A stretch of 64,000 nucleotides of DNA, taken from the NCBI GenBank assembly GCA_022749755.1, contig CM040448.1, positions 2,972,481 to 3,036,480 of the forward strand, written 5' to 3'. Below, piece after piece: positions 11,954-25,300 of this stretch. Each line of letters starts with the position of its first letter. Position 1 is the first letter of the stretch. The DNA is from Azadirachta indica (lineage: Eukaryota > Streptophyta > Magnoliopsida > Sapindales > Meliaceae). The position numbers were made by a program, and so were the translations under genes. The notes under the pieces were generated by a model. It saw only the letters and a program-made list of their open reading frames with translations, did not search any database and was not told the DNA's origin.

Positions 11954-12088
11954 CCGGGCACACGCAAAAAGGAAGATCATTGGGCAAGACATTGGTACAT
12001 TGTTGGCGCTTCTATCGAAGCAAATCGGACACCGCAATATCCCAGATCTAATCTCTTAAGTTTTTCTTTCGGGGCCTTTTTGGTTTGA

Positions 12089-15000
12089 ATGGTAATTATG
12101 TTGGAAGATGTGGAGACGAAACCGATGGTGTCGAGATTTTTGTTTGGTTACACTAATTTTATTGGAAGCTGCAACCAGCAGAGGCGCCGGCGGCCTCCGG
12201 GAAAGGCGGGGAAGCCGCGTCGGCAGCAGTCGTTTAGTCGGGATATTGGACACGCTGCAGCAGAAACTTATCTTATAACGCGGCTAACTTTCACTCTTCT
12301 CAGATATCTCGGGTACTATTTCAATTTTATATGTTTTGTTTATTTGAGTTTTCTTATGTTTGTTGTCGTGAGTCAGAAATGTTTTGACATATTGTGATAG
12401 AGTAAATTCTTTGCTTTGATTGTTTGCTAAGAAAATTGAGGGACAGAAGAAAAAGCTGAAATCTTTCCAATTGTTTGGTGCTGCAAAATGTGACATTCAA
12501 TGGAATGGATGATCAACTAGTTTAGTAGCATGCGAGATAAAACTTGTGACTGTTGTCTTATTTTGGTTCAAATATCGACCGTAGTGTTTCTGCTGGGCTG
12601 TTATATAGGTTCTGTTTGCAACATATGTGCATGTTCTCCTAATCAATTATTTTCATTCAGGGTAGGCTACCGGTGGATGACAAGATTGGCAGGCCTTGCT
12701 TGTTATACTATGTTACTTCTGCCTGGCTTTCTCAAAGGTGTGTGTTATATTTTTCTTGCTTAAACCTTGATTTATTGCGAGGTTTTGATCCTACAAGATT
12801 GTGGAGGAAATTAACAATTGGGGGAAATTTTATGTCACTTGCCCATGTAAGGAAGAGTAAAAGACTCTTGAGAAAATTCTTGTCTATGTTGCATAACTGA
12901 TGCTGATGACTTCTTGAAAAATGTTGTTTTAAGTTCAAAATTGACGAGGCATATCTGCTTGCAGTTGCCTATTATTATTTTTTCTCAAGCCAAGTACGTC
13001 GGAGTATTGTTTACGGAGATCAACCAAGAAATAGGTGAGTGAATGTGATATAGCTAATAGTTTGTTTACATATTTTCCCATATATGAATTTTTTCATGTC
13101 TTGGATCTCAGACTTATGCGACTCCTAACCCCCACTTTCAGGTTGGACCTATATTTACCAACAAATAGTGGTGGACCAAAGCCAGTTGTGGTGTTTGTAA
13201 CTGGTGGAGCCTGGATAATTGGGTGAGTCATTTGGACCAGCTACTTTTTAACTCGACAAATCTCCATAAATCCTATGATTTCCAATATTTTGTTGAGTTT
13301 AATTTCACTGAGGAGCCTAATGTAGTCACGACTTATAGTATTACCAGATCAGCCATGCCCATTTTCTGCTTTAGAACTAGGCTGCCTAATTGAGAAGAAG
13401 AATTCAAGAAGAATGTCCAAAAACATGATGGCTCCTTCTGGTTTTGATTCTGATTTTGAATTAGGGAGTGTCTTCATCTGTGCTGTGACATTAAGTAACT
13501 GCAAAACTACGATTCAGTAGGAGCTGTTTGGAATAACAATAATGACTTAAGAAGACATATGCATAGTCTGTGTGAATTTTTCCAATCATAGGATAGAGGA
13601 TAAATTTAGTGTTAATTTTAGGGCTTTGATGTCGGATATGATTTGAACGTCAGATCCAAGACAGTGAAGATATGTTAGGAGGGTAATGCAGTCATTTCAT
13701 ACTTTATTTTCGACAAGAATTTGGCCAATTCCATGTCTTATCAGCAATGCCTCTTTTCTGATTGTAGTGTGAGTTTTTAAAAATGCACAAAACCCATATT
13801 CATCCTTCTCTGTTGCGTAATTAACTGAACGTGCAGACTTGTTGGACTTTGTTGTTCCAACACTTTTTAACCATATTAATGCATCTGATCTCTAATTTCT
13901 ATTAATGTGCTGCAGAATTCTTTTCATAAGTACAAAATTATTATGTTGTCCTTTGACATTAAATTTGTGGAGTATCATGCTGGTTTAGGTACAAAGCATG
14001 GGGTTCTCTTCTAGGAAGGCAGTTGGCAGAAAGAGACATCATAGTTGCATGCGTTGATTACAGGTAACTGGTTCAGTTCAAGCAATAAATATTGGACTCA
14101 ACATTTTATGTTGCAAGTATGCAAAGTTATTTGATTTCTTCTTATTCAAAAAGATCAAGAAATTCTGGTGAAACATGCTGATTTGTCAGTTTAGCCATAC
14201 AACTCTCTCCTTGGGCGTGCTCAAAATTATTATAAATATTAACAAAGAGAGCTTCTTGTATTTTCTGTTCACAAATATTTACTTTAGCCTATTTGTTTGT
14301 GCAGAAATTTTCCTCAGGGAACCATCAGTGACATGGTGAAAGATGTTTCTCAGGGAATCTCATTTGTCTGCAACAACATTGCTGATTGTGGAGGTGATCC
14401 TACTAGGTAATAATTAGTTTGTCTTTTCCTGCATTCTCAAGCTGATCTTCAATTTATGTCATGATTTCTTAGTGGTTGCTTTTGACTAGGATTTATCTAA
14501 TGGGGCAATCAGCTGGTGCACATATTTCTTCTTGTGTTCTCCTGGAGCAAGCAATCAAAGAATCTGCAGGAGAGAGCATCTCGTGGAGTGTGTCCCAGAT
14601 AAAATGTTATTTTGGTGTATCTGGAGGGTAATTTTGTTTAAGTCTTTTCCTTTATATGAATCTTGTTTAAAGTTTATTGAATGGGAGGAAAACCTTCTTA
14701 ATTTTTGCTGTAAATAAATTTATTGATCATGGGTAAAATAATAATCAATGTCATTAATCTGTGATGTAACATTCCTCACAGATGAGACCCAAATCTTTAG
14801 CTGACTTTTCTTTGATTAAGACCTTCAGGCTGAAGAAAATGAGGAACACAGCTCATCATTGCCTTAACCCAACTCTCATCTGTTGTGGTAGATACTATCT
14901 TGGCACCAGAATCCCGAAAACAATTTTGCTCCTTCAGTTGTGTTGAAAAAATTTTTACATCTGGGGAATAAGAATTCTTGTGATACTGTGCACAATTCCT

Positions 15001-16930
15001 CCTGTTTTAATGGTCATGGAAAGGATGTTAGTGGTCTGGTGGAAGGACATTAATAGTCAATCTTGGGTTTTCTCCTGTGGAGTCTATTCTACTGATAATG
15101 ATCCTTAATCTTATGTTTTCTGAAAATTATCAATTTACAACAAAGATATGGCCTTTAGTTTTGTAAGAGATGTCACTACAATGTCGTAGGATTGTGTTAG
15201 ATGCATGTCTCTTTGCATTATTGTGCCTATGCTTTTAGGCCAATGTTATTGGCATATTAAAAAGCATCGAGTTCACTGCTCAATGCCTGCCCAATTGATT
15301 AAAACACATTTTTACTCCTATAGTTAGAAAGAAAACTGCCAGCAATTCATCAATTAGGTGCAGGCAAGGAAAAATTATTTTGCTGTAACAATGATGGAGT
15401 ACTTTGTGAGGCTAACAATAGAATTTGTTCAGTTAGCCCTGTGTTTGCTATAAACATTTGGCTCTGCACTTGTATGTGAAAAGTTCTTGTAAATGTTAAA
15501 ATTCACAAACTTCTAGGTTGATGGTGTTGATATAAGGTTGCTGTATATGTTGACTAATTCCTTCATTTATGTTTCCACTTAGTTCTACACATATAATTCC
15601 TTTTCCAATTCTCTTAACAGGTACAATTTATGTAATTTAGTTGATCATTTCCATAATCGCGGGCTGTATCGTTCCATTTTTTTAAGGTAATACTCTGATG
15701 AAAGTTTTGCTGGTTCTTATCAGAAGATGGCTGTCAATTTTTCCTTTTCATCTTTGTTGACTCGGATAAGTTTTATTATGATGTACCGGTACAGCATCAT
15801 GGAAGGAGAAGAATCCCTTCAACAATTTTCTCCCGAAATAAGAATAAAGGACCCAAGCATTAGAGATGCTCTTTCTCTTCTGCCTCCTATTATCCTTTTT
15901 CATGGAACCTCAGATAAATCTATACCATCAGATTCCAGGTCAGAATTTGCATCCCTGCATTCTTATGGGATGTCATTACTCTCTTCTTGTATTCTATATC
16001 ATTGATAATTTATATTCTGGAACCGTAAAGAGTAATATGGTAAAGTTATGAGTGTAGTTAGATCATGCTTTCCATCAAATGAGATACTAAGTTTTCGTAA
16101 TATCAAACCAGATATCATGCATGTCAATCAGAAAAGGTGTTCCCTTTTTCATCAAAGTTGCCTAGTTCCTTAATAATGATATCATGAAGATATTGGTGTT
16201 AAAGGTGTGCAAATTAAGACTTTTGTGCGCTGAAATGCAAAAGAAATGAAATGGACACCAAAGTATGGCCAGTGTATCTGACTATTGGACTGAATGCATG
16301 ACATATTTTACCTCAAATTTCTCTGAATTTTCATTCTTTTCTGTTTTTCCTGACATTAATTTATTATGTACAGTAAAACATTTGTGGATACTCTTCGAAC
16401 TTTGGGGGCCAAAGTTGAGCTAATTTTGTACAAGGGGAAAACTCATACAGATTTGTTTCTCCAAGTAAGTCGATTTCCATGTCTGTTGTAATTGTTATCA
16501 GTTTTTATCTAAGGTTGATTTGTCTGTTTGGGTTGAGTACCCAAATCCAACAATTGTTCCTAGAGGCTGGTAAGTGAGTTATTGTACTGATCACCTACAG
16601 TTGGATGCACTTCATAGCATTCTGTATAGATGCTTCTGTTTACATAATAGGCAAAAGATTCATCATTTTGAGTAAAAGCTACATTTCTATCATCTGCCTT
16701 ACCTTCTTGCTTTGAGGCCTTTCTTGCCTTCCAACCTACCATAAAAAATATTCCGCTATGCTCTGCAGGATCCTCTTAGAGGTGGGAAAGATGATCTATT
16801 CGACCATATTGTTGCTGTGATACATGCTGATGATAAGGAAGCTCTTGCCAAGGACGATATGGCGCCGCCAAGAGAACGTCTTGTTCCTGAACTCTTGTTG
16901 AGGATGGCTCGACATATCAGCCCGTTTTAG
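12089..16930 (+). CDS. ICME: Isoprenylcysteine alpha-carbonyl methylesterase (ICME family)
   Basis: This serine hydrolase demethylates the carboxyl-methylated prenylcysteine of CaaX proteins, reversing ICMT; in plants this affects ABA signalling. It probably sits in the ER/Golgi membrane. Eleven exons (12089-12312, 12661-12737, 12965-13034, 13142-13222, 13989-14063, 14305-14406, 14490-14627, 15621-15686, 15795-15938, 16374-16464, 16769-16930) give 409 residues, close to Arabidopsis ICME proteins. A basic N-terminus ([15 protein letters not shown]) precedes a hydrophobic segment [16 protein letters not shown]. The alpha/beta-hydrolase core has the oxyanion motif VTGGAW, nucleophile elbow GQSAGAH, probable Asp in HGTSDKSIP and probable His in KGKTHTDLF, so the triad looks intact. 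An in-frame TGA directly before 12089 makes that ATG the first possible start. I cannot separate ICME from ICME-LIKE1/2 by eye. Confidence 0.9.
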
Positions 16931-17577
16931 GCCTTACTAGTTCTCAAGGTTGATCTTCTCATGCGTCTATGTTAGTTTTCCAGGTTGGGTCACATGCCGC
17001 TGTTCATGCACCTCTTTCAGTCATTGATGGAATATCTGTTCTTTCTGGGAACTCTCGCAACATTCTTTACTTGGCAGATTCTTTCTACTCTCATTTGTAT
17101 TTTCTGAAAATTACAGGTTTACAAATGTTGTAAAATCTTGATTTGATGATGAATGTAATTTATCTAATATTTATTGGTTCTATTAACTTGTCAATGTAGA
17201 GTTCCTAAATCAGCATGGATGCATGCAATATGATTCCGTAAACCAATGAAGATCAAAATAAACTGATTGATTTTACTGTTTTCTGTCGGTGATCTATGCG
17301 GAAAAATCTATAAATATGAAGACGTCAAAGAGTTTTTATTATAATCGATGGGTTGATTTTGAATAAATGCATAGTCATCTGCAATAAAAAAAATTGTAAT
17401 TATTTGGTCATGCGAGTTATTTGAATGGTAACTCATAAGAGCAAAAACTTTTATGTTCCCGCCAAAGCAGAGCAGTTAAAATAGCGGTTATTCTTTCAAA
17501 TCGTGGAGCTTCGTGTTGTCAACCAAAAGCCTTCGCTCTTACTAATATTGGAAGTACATGCTATTGCTACCACTACA
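16931..17577. other. Intergenic: ICME 3' UTR and GEX3 promoter
   Basis: No coding region is supported. The left part is probably 3' UTR, and the right part is the upstream region of GEX3. No strong TATA box stands out. Confidence 0.5.
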
Positions 17578-20500
17578 ATGCCAAAAACTCAATTCTCTCT
17601 CTTCTTGCTTCTGATTCTGGCATCGGTTCTCGTGTTTTCTCAGCCAATAAAGTCATGGAAGTACCCTAGTGACCTACCTTCATTTTCAGGTTCCCCTCCT
17701 CAAAACTGGAGTTTTTTCTGAATTGATTCCTTTTGTCTAATGGGTACGTTTGATTACTGAGAAAGTTGTAAAAGGGGATGCGGAAGATGAATTTGAAATT
17801 TGCATAAAAGAAAATAGGGAAACTAATTCTGGTTTTCCTCCTATTTTTAACTGGGTTTTGTTCTGAACATAACAATCTTTTTTCCTACTTTTAGTACTTT
17901 CTTTCTCTGACTAATGCCTAGTCTTTTCGGTTGTTTCAGCGCAAGTGCCTTATAGAAGAAGTGCTTTTAGGCTTTCAAAACCTTTAATTGGAGAAGATGG
18001 GAGAATTTATGCTTGTTCAGAGAAGACTTTATTTGCATTTGAAAGTAATGGGTCCATTGCTTGGTCACTGGACCTAGATTTTACCTGCAACATTGGTATT
18101 GCTCCAGTTCATGGTGGCATGGGAAAGGTTAGCAATTGAATTTTCTTACTATCAATAATACATTTATGTTTTCATTAGTGCTTTCCTTTAGCAGTAATGT
18201 GTTCATCCCTCAGTACTCCATATTGCTTCATGTATGATTATTCATTATTCAAGTTATTGGCAGATGTATCTGGTTGCGGAAAATAGAGTCCTGAAAGTTG
18301 ATTTTCTGAAGATTGGAACTTCTGAATCTCCCACACAAGTTTTCTTTGGTTCAGGAGCTGGTAAAGAGGGAACAGGTGAAATTGCTGGGCTTGCAGTAAG
18401 CACATTGAGTTCATATGTTTTCATTAATGTTAAGAACCGTGCACTGTTTGCATTCATGGCACGAGGAGAACTACTGTGGAGTTTTGGACCTGTGCTAGAT
18501 CAATTTGGCTACCGTCAAGGTTGTATGAAAAGTGTTGCAGATTGCTATTTCACCTCAGTTCCTGTGATTGATCAGTGTGAGGCCAGTATTTATGTAAGCT
18601 CTTCACATCCCAAATCTTCCTCTTGTAAAGATTTCCTTCAAATGCTTTCTCCTATGTAACTCAGGATTGTATCTGCCAATCTAGTACTAAACTCTTTCAC
18701 TGTGAATTCATTTGCTTACAGCAAGAATAGAATTTTTGCACTTGCAGATCTCTAATACTCAAGGTGAACTTTATTCTTTATCAGTTCATAGTCCTCACTT
18801 TAACTGGATCCAGGATTTGAGCTCATTCGACAAAGTCTTTACTCTCACCCCTGGAAACAATGGTTACTTGTATGTTCTTATACCAGTTAAGGCTATAGTA
18901 TTGGCTCTAGATGCCTCTTCAGGAAATATTCTGTGGCAGAAAAGTGTAGGACCATTAAGTTCTGCAGAATATGCTCCAGTAGTTGACTCTAATGGTAAGT
19001 TGCTTTCATTATTTTAGTTCAAATGCAAACATTTTCTCTGAAAATGTTTTCAATTATTACTAACATTTCTGTTAACAGGTTGGATATCTGTTGGTTCATT
19101 GGATGGTTTCCTGTACTCATTTTCCCCAGCCGGGATTCTAAATAAATTCTCAAAATCAGATACATCCAATTCTATGATCCAGGTTAGACCTCTTCTTGAT
19201 TGCTCTGGCTATGCAGTTTATATCACCCAGACTGAGACGAACAAAAAGATAACTCGAACTATTGGTGAATATACTTATATCTCTGCGATGAAACCCACAA
19301 GTGTAGTCTTCTCCTTGTTGGTTCCAGCAACTGGCACCATCTATTGGTCTGAAAGATATCCAGGTAATTTTCAGTTTCTGGTTTTTTGCTTTAACTTTGA
19401 TCTGCAGTGATTGATTTATTTGCTTCAAAGGTTCTCATCATACTATGAATTATTTTATAGGCCAATTCTCATACTTGCTATCAAAGAGCGATCTGCAGCA
19501 TTTTGTACTGGATGAAAGTCTTGTTCTTGCTTTTCTTACTGCTGCAAGTAAGACTTTCTTAGCAAAGCATATGCACATTCTTTGAAGAGTTTAGTGAATA
19601 AAAATCAATCTTATTTCCTTTAAAAGAATCAACATCATATGTCTGTAAAACTGTTGATTTTCTGCTGTGATGTAACTAAACTTACATATTGGTTCTTCTG
19701 AATGATGCAGAGACTGGCAACCCACTGCCATGCCGTACTACAAGTAACCAGTGATGCAACTACGCTTTTAAAATTATTGCACTTAGCAATAATATGCATT
19801 GTATTTGATTATTTATCTGTCACCAGGTCAGAAGCTTGCAGCTAGTTGCTCTCAGACGAGGCCCAAGCTACCTAGTATCTACACAGGTAAGTTGACAGTA
19901 CTCAAACCCTCAAGAGTTCATAACAAGAACAGAGAAATGAATCATATAAATAGATGCCATCAACTATTTCTATAGGTAATGAGAGGGCAATACTTCTGTT
20001 CCTGTTTTTTGAGTCTGTACTTCTGCTAGTTTTAGCTGCACTTGTGCGATTCTGTTGTATATTCTGGAGGAAAAGGAAGCTTCAAGGCCAACACCTGGGA
20101 AATTTTTTGGCAAAGAGAGTGAGTCTTGAATCTCTACTTAAGTTTCAGCTTGTTTATTTTGCAAGCAACTTTACATATTAATTGTTTCACCCTCAAAATC
20201 AAAAGCCCTGGCAAAGTTTCTAATTGTTTGCTTTCCAGCGATCACTCCAGGTCAAGAAGAAAGCATTTGATAGGACAATTACAGAACTTGAGAAAAAGGC
20301 TACAGAGGAAGCAGTAGCCAATGAAGTGATTGAAAAACTAAGCAGTTTGGTACGCGAAAGAGAAGGCATTGAGAGGAAGCTCTCAACAACTTACAGTTTA
20401 GGCAGGGACGAAGTTGCGTCAAGCTCGAAATCTAAATCTCTCCTACCAGTATATGATGCTAAAACCAGAGGCTACTCATTTCAAGGTGCAAAGAAAGAGA

Positions 20501-20883
20501 GTGTTACAATCTTTCACACATTAAGTGACACATCTTCTGCAGAAAGCAGCAGTGATAGAGATAGCAGTTGGATTTCTGAAGAAGATAAAGATCAGTCAAC
20601 AGACAAGGCAAAAGCAAAAGGAAAAGGAAAAGCAAAAGTAAAAGCAAAAGCAAAAGCAAAAGCACCTACTGAAGCAGAAAGTTCAAGCGATGGTGGGATA
20701 ATCAAAAAAGATTACAGAAGAAGCCCATCAGAGCCAGCTTCAAGCTCAGGGGGATTCATTAATCCATTGTTTGTGGAGCAAGCAAAGTTGGAGGATGATG
20801 AGGGGGAAGTGGTGGAATCCATGTCAAGTAGTATCAGAAGCATTTTGTTGAAGAGAAGAAGGACAATGTCTTCGACTAACTAA
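17578..20883 (+). CDS. GEX3: GAMETE EXPRESSED 3-like membrane protein
   Basis: Ten exons (17578-17689, 17940-18127, 18264-18593, 18748-18994, 19079-19363, 19461-19547, 19711-19743, 19827-19886, 19976-20118, 20239-20883) give 709 residues. An N-terminal signal peptide (FSLFLLLILASVLVFS) is followed by a PQQ-type beta-propeller ectodomain with repeats such as GRIYACSEKTLFAF, NGYLYVLIPVKAIVLALDAS and SVGSLDGFLYSF. A single membrane span (ILLFLFFESVLLLVLAALV) is followed by a basic stop-transfer WRKRK. The cytosolic tail has a short coiled-coil-like segment, a Ser-rich part and a Lys/Ala low-complexity repeat encoded at about 20604-20664. Arabidopsis GEX3 is a plasma-membrane protein of gametes needed for pollen-tube guidance; the same role here is inferred. 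It is somewhat longer than the Arabidopsis protein as I remember it, mainly in the tail. Confidence 0.85.
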
Positions 20884-22355
20884 AAGGCTTCATAATTAGT
20901 ACATTCTATAATCTTATGTGGTTCTGGATGAATGAACTGAAGTTCAATCTATTCTTACATGACTAATGATTGTAACTGTCGTATTTCTGTTACAAACATT
21001 AAAGTATTTGGGGAATACTAAATACTCATTTTTAATTCTCTTGATTTTTATCTATCAGCTATCCACGTATATTTGACTGTTAATGATTATTTACAATTTT
21101 TTTTTTGTTTCTATTTAAAATTTTATTAGAAAATATGGTGTGCCCATTTTCTAAAACACAAGGAGAGTGGTAAGAAGGGAATTTTAATGCTATCAACAAA
21201 TAGACATAGTAAAGGTCAAAAACAAAGCGATATATATAAATATAAAATGAACAACATATCGTCCATGAAGTTATTACAGGTCAACGAGACTACCTGTTCA
21301 GCGACACACCCAATCGCCGCCCCTTTTGAAGAAGATAAAACGTTGAATTCCGGAAGAAGATGAAAGAGATCTAATATCGAGGAATAAGGTAAAAACCTCT
21401 AATCAAAACCCTAATTACAGTTTTCTCTTTTCTGTTTGGCTGCTGAGAAAATTAATTTTTCATGATTTATGCTTTATGTTAATTAAAGATGAAAAAAAAT
21501 TGACCTTAATTCAGTGAACAGTACATTTCTCGCTGCTGAGGCTGAATACCGAATTCCTTTTTATCTTTTTAAATTTTTTCCTCTTGGTTGCAGGATACCA
21601 TGTTTGTCTTTATTAAAACCCTAATCGATATGGTTAATGTAAGAGAAAAGTAGAAGAAAAGATTTTTTTAATTTTGTGTTTTTAGCTAAAGCCAAAGCTC
21701 ATAACACGAATGACCTTTGTTATAGTATTTGTAGATGAATCTGTGAAAATAATTTCATAGTGAAATAGGACCGAGTTTTTAGAATTATCATGTTGCATAG
21801 TTGCAGGAGGACCAAGCATCGAGGCCATTCTTTGGGGCAATGTTGAAAGATATTAAAGGTCACCATTGCTGTAAAATTGTCTAAGATTAGGATTGGAAGT
21901 GGCAAGGTGTGAACAATGAAGATTTATTGGTCCAAAATTGGTAAATGTCTGATATATATTATGATGGTCGTCTTTTAAATGTCTGATATATATTACAATG
22001 GGCGTCTTCTTTTTAATGAGAGATAGAAAATTGTATTTAATAGAAGCTTGTAGTAATTGAGCGTGCTCTAGTTTTGATTTGATATAGACTGTTTCTTGTA
22101 CTTCATATTCTCATTAACTTTTGTCCAAAAAATAGATATAAAGGTTTGCATTAAAAAGTGTGTATATTGTTATTTGAGAAGCTGAGATATTGTTGGCTTG
22201 TTGCTAATGTTTTTGTAGATGTAGCTTCCTTGTATTTTTTGTTGGTGATATAACTCTGGCATTGCGGGTCACTAACAGAGGTTCACTTTGTGCTGGGTAA
22301 TCTGGGTGGTTGATTAGCAGACCTGATATATTTGATATTGCTCTTTTGGTTAGAT
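20884..22355. other. Intergenic: GEX3 3' UTR and PSP-gene leader with probable 5' UTR intron
   Basis: A probable leader exon ends at 21388 (aataag before gtaaaa). The intron would run to the ttttggttag before 22354, placing the ATG two bases into the next exon. AAACCCTAA-type motifs lie at about 21405-21412 and 21616-21624, typical of plant housekeeping leaders. A 34-bp tandem repeat lies at 21943-22010. No other gene is supported. Confidence 0.5.
21943..22010 (+). repeat. 34-bp tandem duplication
   Basis: Two adjacent units, each beginning aaatgtctgatatatatta and ending gtcgtcttt or gcgtcttct, lie in the probable leader intron of the PSP gene. Confidence 0.8.
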
Positions 22356-25300
22356 ATGGAAGCTGAGGATGTAATCGAGCTCTCAGCTTCTAGCCCCTCT
22401 GCCTTTGAAGATGAGAGCAATGAAGTGCATGATTTTGATGGTGGGCGTGGTCAATTAGATTTTCAACCGAATGATTGTGAGAAGAAAGAAGATGAATCAA
22501 AGGGTGAGAGAATGGAGCTCAAGGAGCCCAATCTTGAGATAGAAGATGGTCAGTTAATAGAGGAAAGAACGGGAGACAGGGATGTGGTTGATTATTCATC
22601 TATTGCGCAGATAAATGCTGAGCCAACTAAAACTGTTGAATTGGTTGAAACTATTATAGTATCAGACTCCACACTGCATGTTCAAAATGGCAGCCTTGAA
22701 GTCCCAAATCGAAGTCCAACCCACAAACACAAGATGGATGTCAGCTGTATCCTGTTTTAACATTTGATATCCTTACCTCATTTCTTGTATGTCACTCTTA
22801 ACTCTGCATGCACTAACCTTTTCTGGAAACCAATGCAAATGGACTTTGCTTTCACATATCATTTAGATAAATGATTGCTCCTAATTTTTGTTTTCCATAA
22901 TTCAACATGGCAGCTGTATCCGGTGTTAAGAGAGCCCGGATAACATATGATGAAGAACAACCTTCAGTGCACGTAATCTATAATTCCTTAACAAGGTTAG
23001 GATTGGGAGTACTTATGGCTACTTGAAAAAGATCACGAAGGGAAAAACTAAGAGTTTTATGTTTTGTTTTTTCCTCAAAGTCTTGTGACATAGTTTTTTT
23101 GGCTGCTCTTGGTGATCATCTTGGATTATTATGAGCTAAATACTCAGTAATCTTTTTGCCTTGTTCCAGAGCTAGTAAGCAGAAACTTGAGGAATTATTA
23201 CAGCTGTGGTCGGAATGGCAAGCTCAATCTGCTTCATCATCAAATGTGAGTACTGCTGCTGGAGATTGTTGTTTTCCATTTCCATTTTCTTAGACATAGT
23301 AGTTTTTTTTCTTCTTCTCAAGTTAAATGCTGTATTATTTAAAATGATGTAGATAAACATCTTTTTCACTTTTACTTTTCTTTTTTCAGCCATAGTTAAT
23401 TGAAGGGGCTTGGGTTAGTTAGTAAGCATTGTATATCAGCTATAGGTATATCCTTTCACAGCCAATCTGTAAGTGAGTGAATATGTTACCATTTAGACCA
23501 TAGAATATACCTATACCAAGAAATCGGGCGAAATATATTTTTTTGAAAATTAAAAAAGGAAGTCCTAAACATTAGTTGTATCTTAGATTATTTGTCTGAT
23601 CAATTTGATGAATAAGGGCTTTGCTTCAAAGGTGAAGGATGTCTTATATTTTAAGTACTTATTTATGAATCATGCTAGAGACAAGTAACTCGGTTTTTCT
23701 CTTGGATTCCTTGTTTGTACTTTGGTGGGAGCAGAGGAATGATAGTTGTTGAGAGACTTAAGGAAGGAAACTATCATGCCTCATTAAGAATAGCATCTAT
23801 TGGGTAAAATGACATTGCTCTTCTAGATAAGGCTGGTGATCAGTCCTTGAAGATAATAGATAAGGTTCACAAGGTCACAAGAAGATGGTGCAAGTTTTTT
23901 TTGTGAGTTAGAGGTAGATGATTCCATCATTTCTTACCTCAACTTGCTTATTCTTAACAGGAGCCTTTTTGGATTATGAACAATCATACGTGTATAAAGT
24001 AGGGTTATCCTCTCGCGATTGAAGAGATTTGATGTAAGTTTGCTTGTTGCTTTAGATGAGCCATATTTTACTGGATGGGCCCTTTTCTTTCTCCCTCTAG
24101 GTTCCAGATGATTAGATATTTTATTGATGTCATTATTAATCAAGGATTTTAGATGTTTACTCTTTGCGCTTGAGGTAGTAAGTCATGATAATTGCTTAGA
24201 TTTGTGGGTTGATTGATGGCTGGAAGTTTTTAGAGATTCTGAAGCTCATTAGGGTACTGGTGAGTTATCTTAAACTAGATTTTGTGGACTGCACCAGGAG
24301 CTCCATTAACCCTTCTGATCTTGGATCCTATTCCAGAGTAACAGATAAGTTTGACCATAATGTAGGTCTTTTATGCAGGGGAATTCCCACCTTTGGCAAA
24401 CACTTGCAGAGACTACATTTTTTCAGCCATTGCAATGGTGTTGATTTTTCTGCTGTTCAGTCATTAGAAACTCAACCAATGGAAAGTAGCTTTGGAGATT
24501 TTTATTGGCCAATATGGAAAGGATTAGGGTTTGCATGCATATATTTGAGAAGTACTAGAAAAGTGAATGACTTGTTTCTGTATGAGATGGGCAACAGATT
24601 CTATTGAGCTGTGGCTGCATAGGTAATAATGAACCCTTGCTTGATCCCTTTTTAACATTCTTTGCACTGTTGATCTTTGGCCCTTAACCAGAAGTAGTAG
24701 ATAGACATTGTAATATTCTTGTGAGAACTTTGTTATCTATTTTGAATAAATAAGAAGATTAGTGGGAAAATTGTTAATGGCAATTCCACCTAGGTTCACT
24801 AAAGATTTATAAGAAGCAGCCCTGAGAGCAGAATTGATAATGTAGTTCGAAGAATTGTAGGAGCTGAAAGATGAAAGAGCTAAATGGCGAGTCTCTCTTC
24901 TGACTATTGTAGTCCTGAATGGATGCAAATATGAATAAACTTGTGCTGAGATGTTGAGTGGCTATTGCCCTCTTAAATATGTTCTGTCATTTGGGAGTAT
25001 GGTATTATCCTTCATTATAGGACATCTGTCATAATTAATGCCTCAACCTTATTTAAGTTCCAAGGCATATGTTGCATTTGCATTGTGGCTTTGTTTCTTA
25101 AGACTTGCGTTTTTGCTTGACTTTGAAAGCTCAACATTCAAGTGTTTGGTAAACATCTGGTTTTGTTTGGGAGACTTATACATGACATCTAGTGATTTCA
25201 TCTCATAATAACCATGGTTTTAACCAATAACACTTCATTGCCAAATATACACTAAAGGTGTTGGGCTTACCTATTGTTGTATCTGCAATTTTGTTTGATA

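Larger units (their letters stand above)
10462..12088. other. Intergenic: tRNA to ICME spacer and promoter
   Basis: No convincing gene. About 10500-10625 is unusually GC-rich and has several GGCCCA/TGGGCC (site II-like) motifs, which often mark promoters of housekeeping genes, but no matching transcription unit is visible. Further on are a pair of ~75-base direct repeats, a GAAA microsatellite (about 11413-11437) and the TATA-like element of the ICME gene. Confidence 0.5.
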
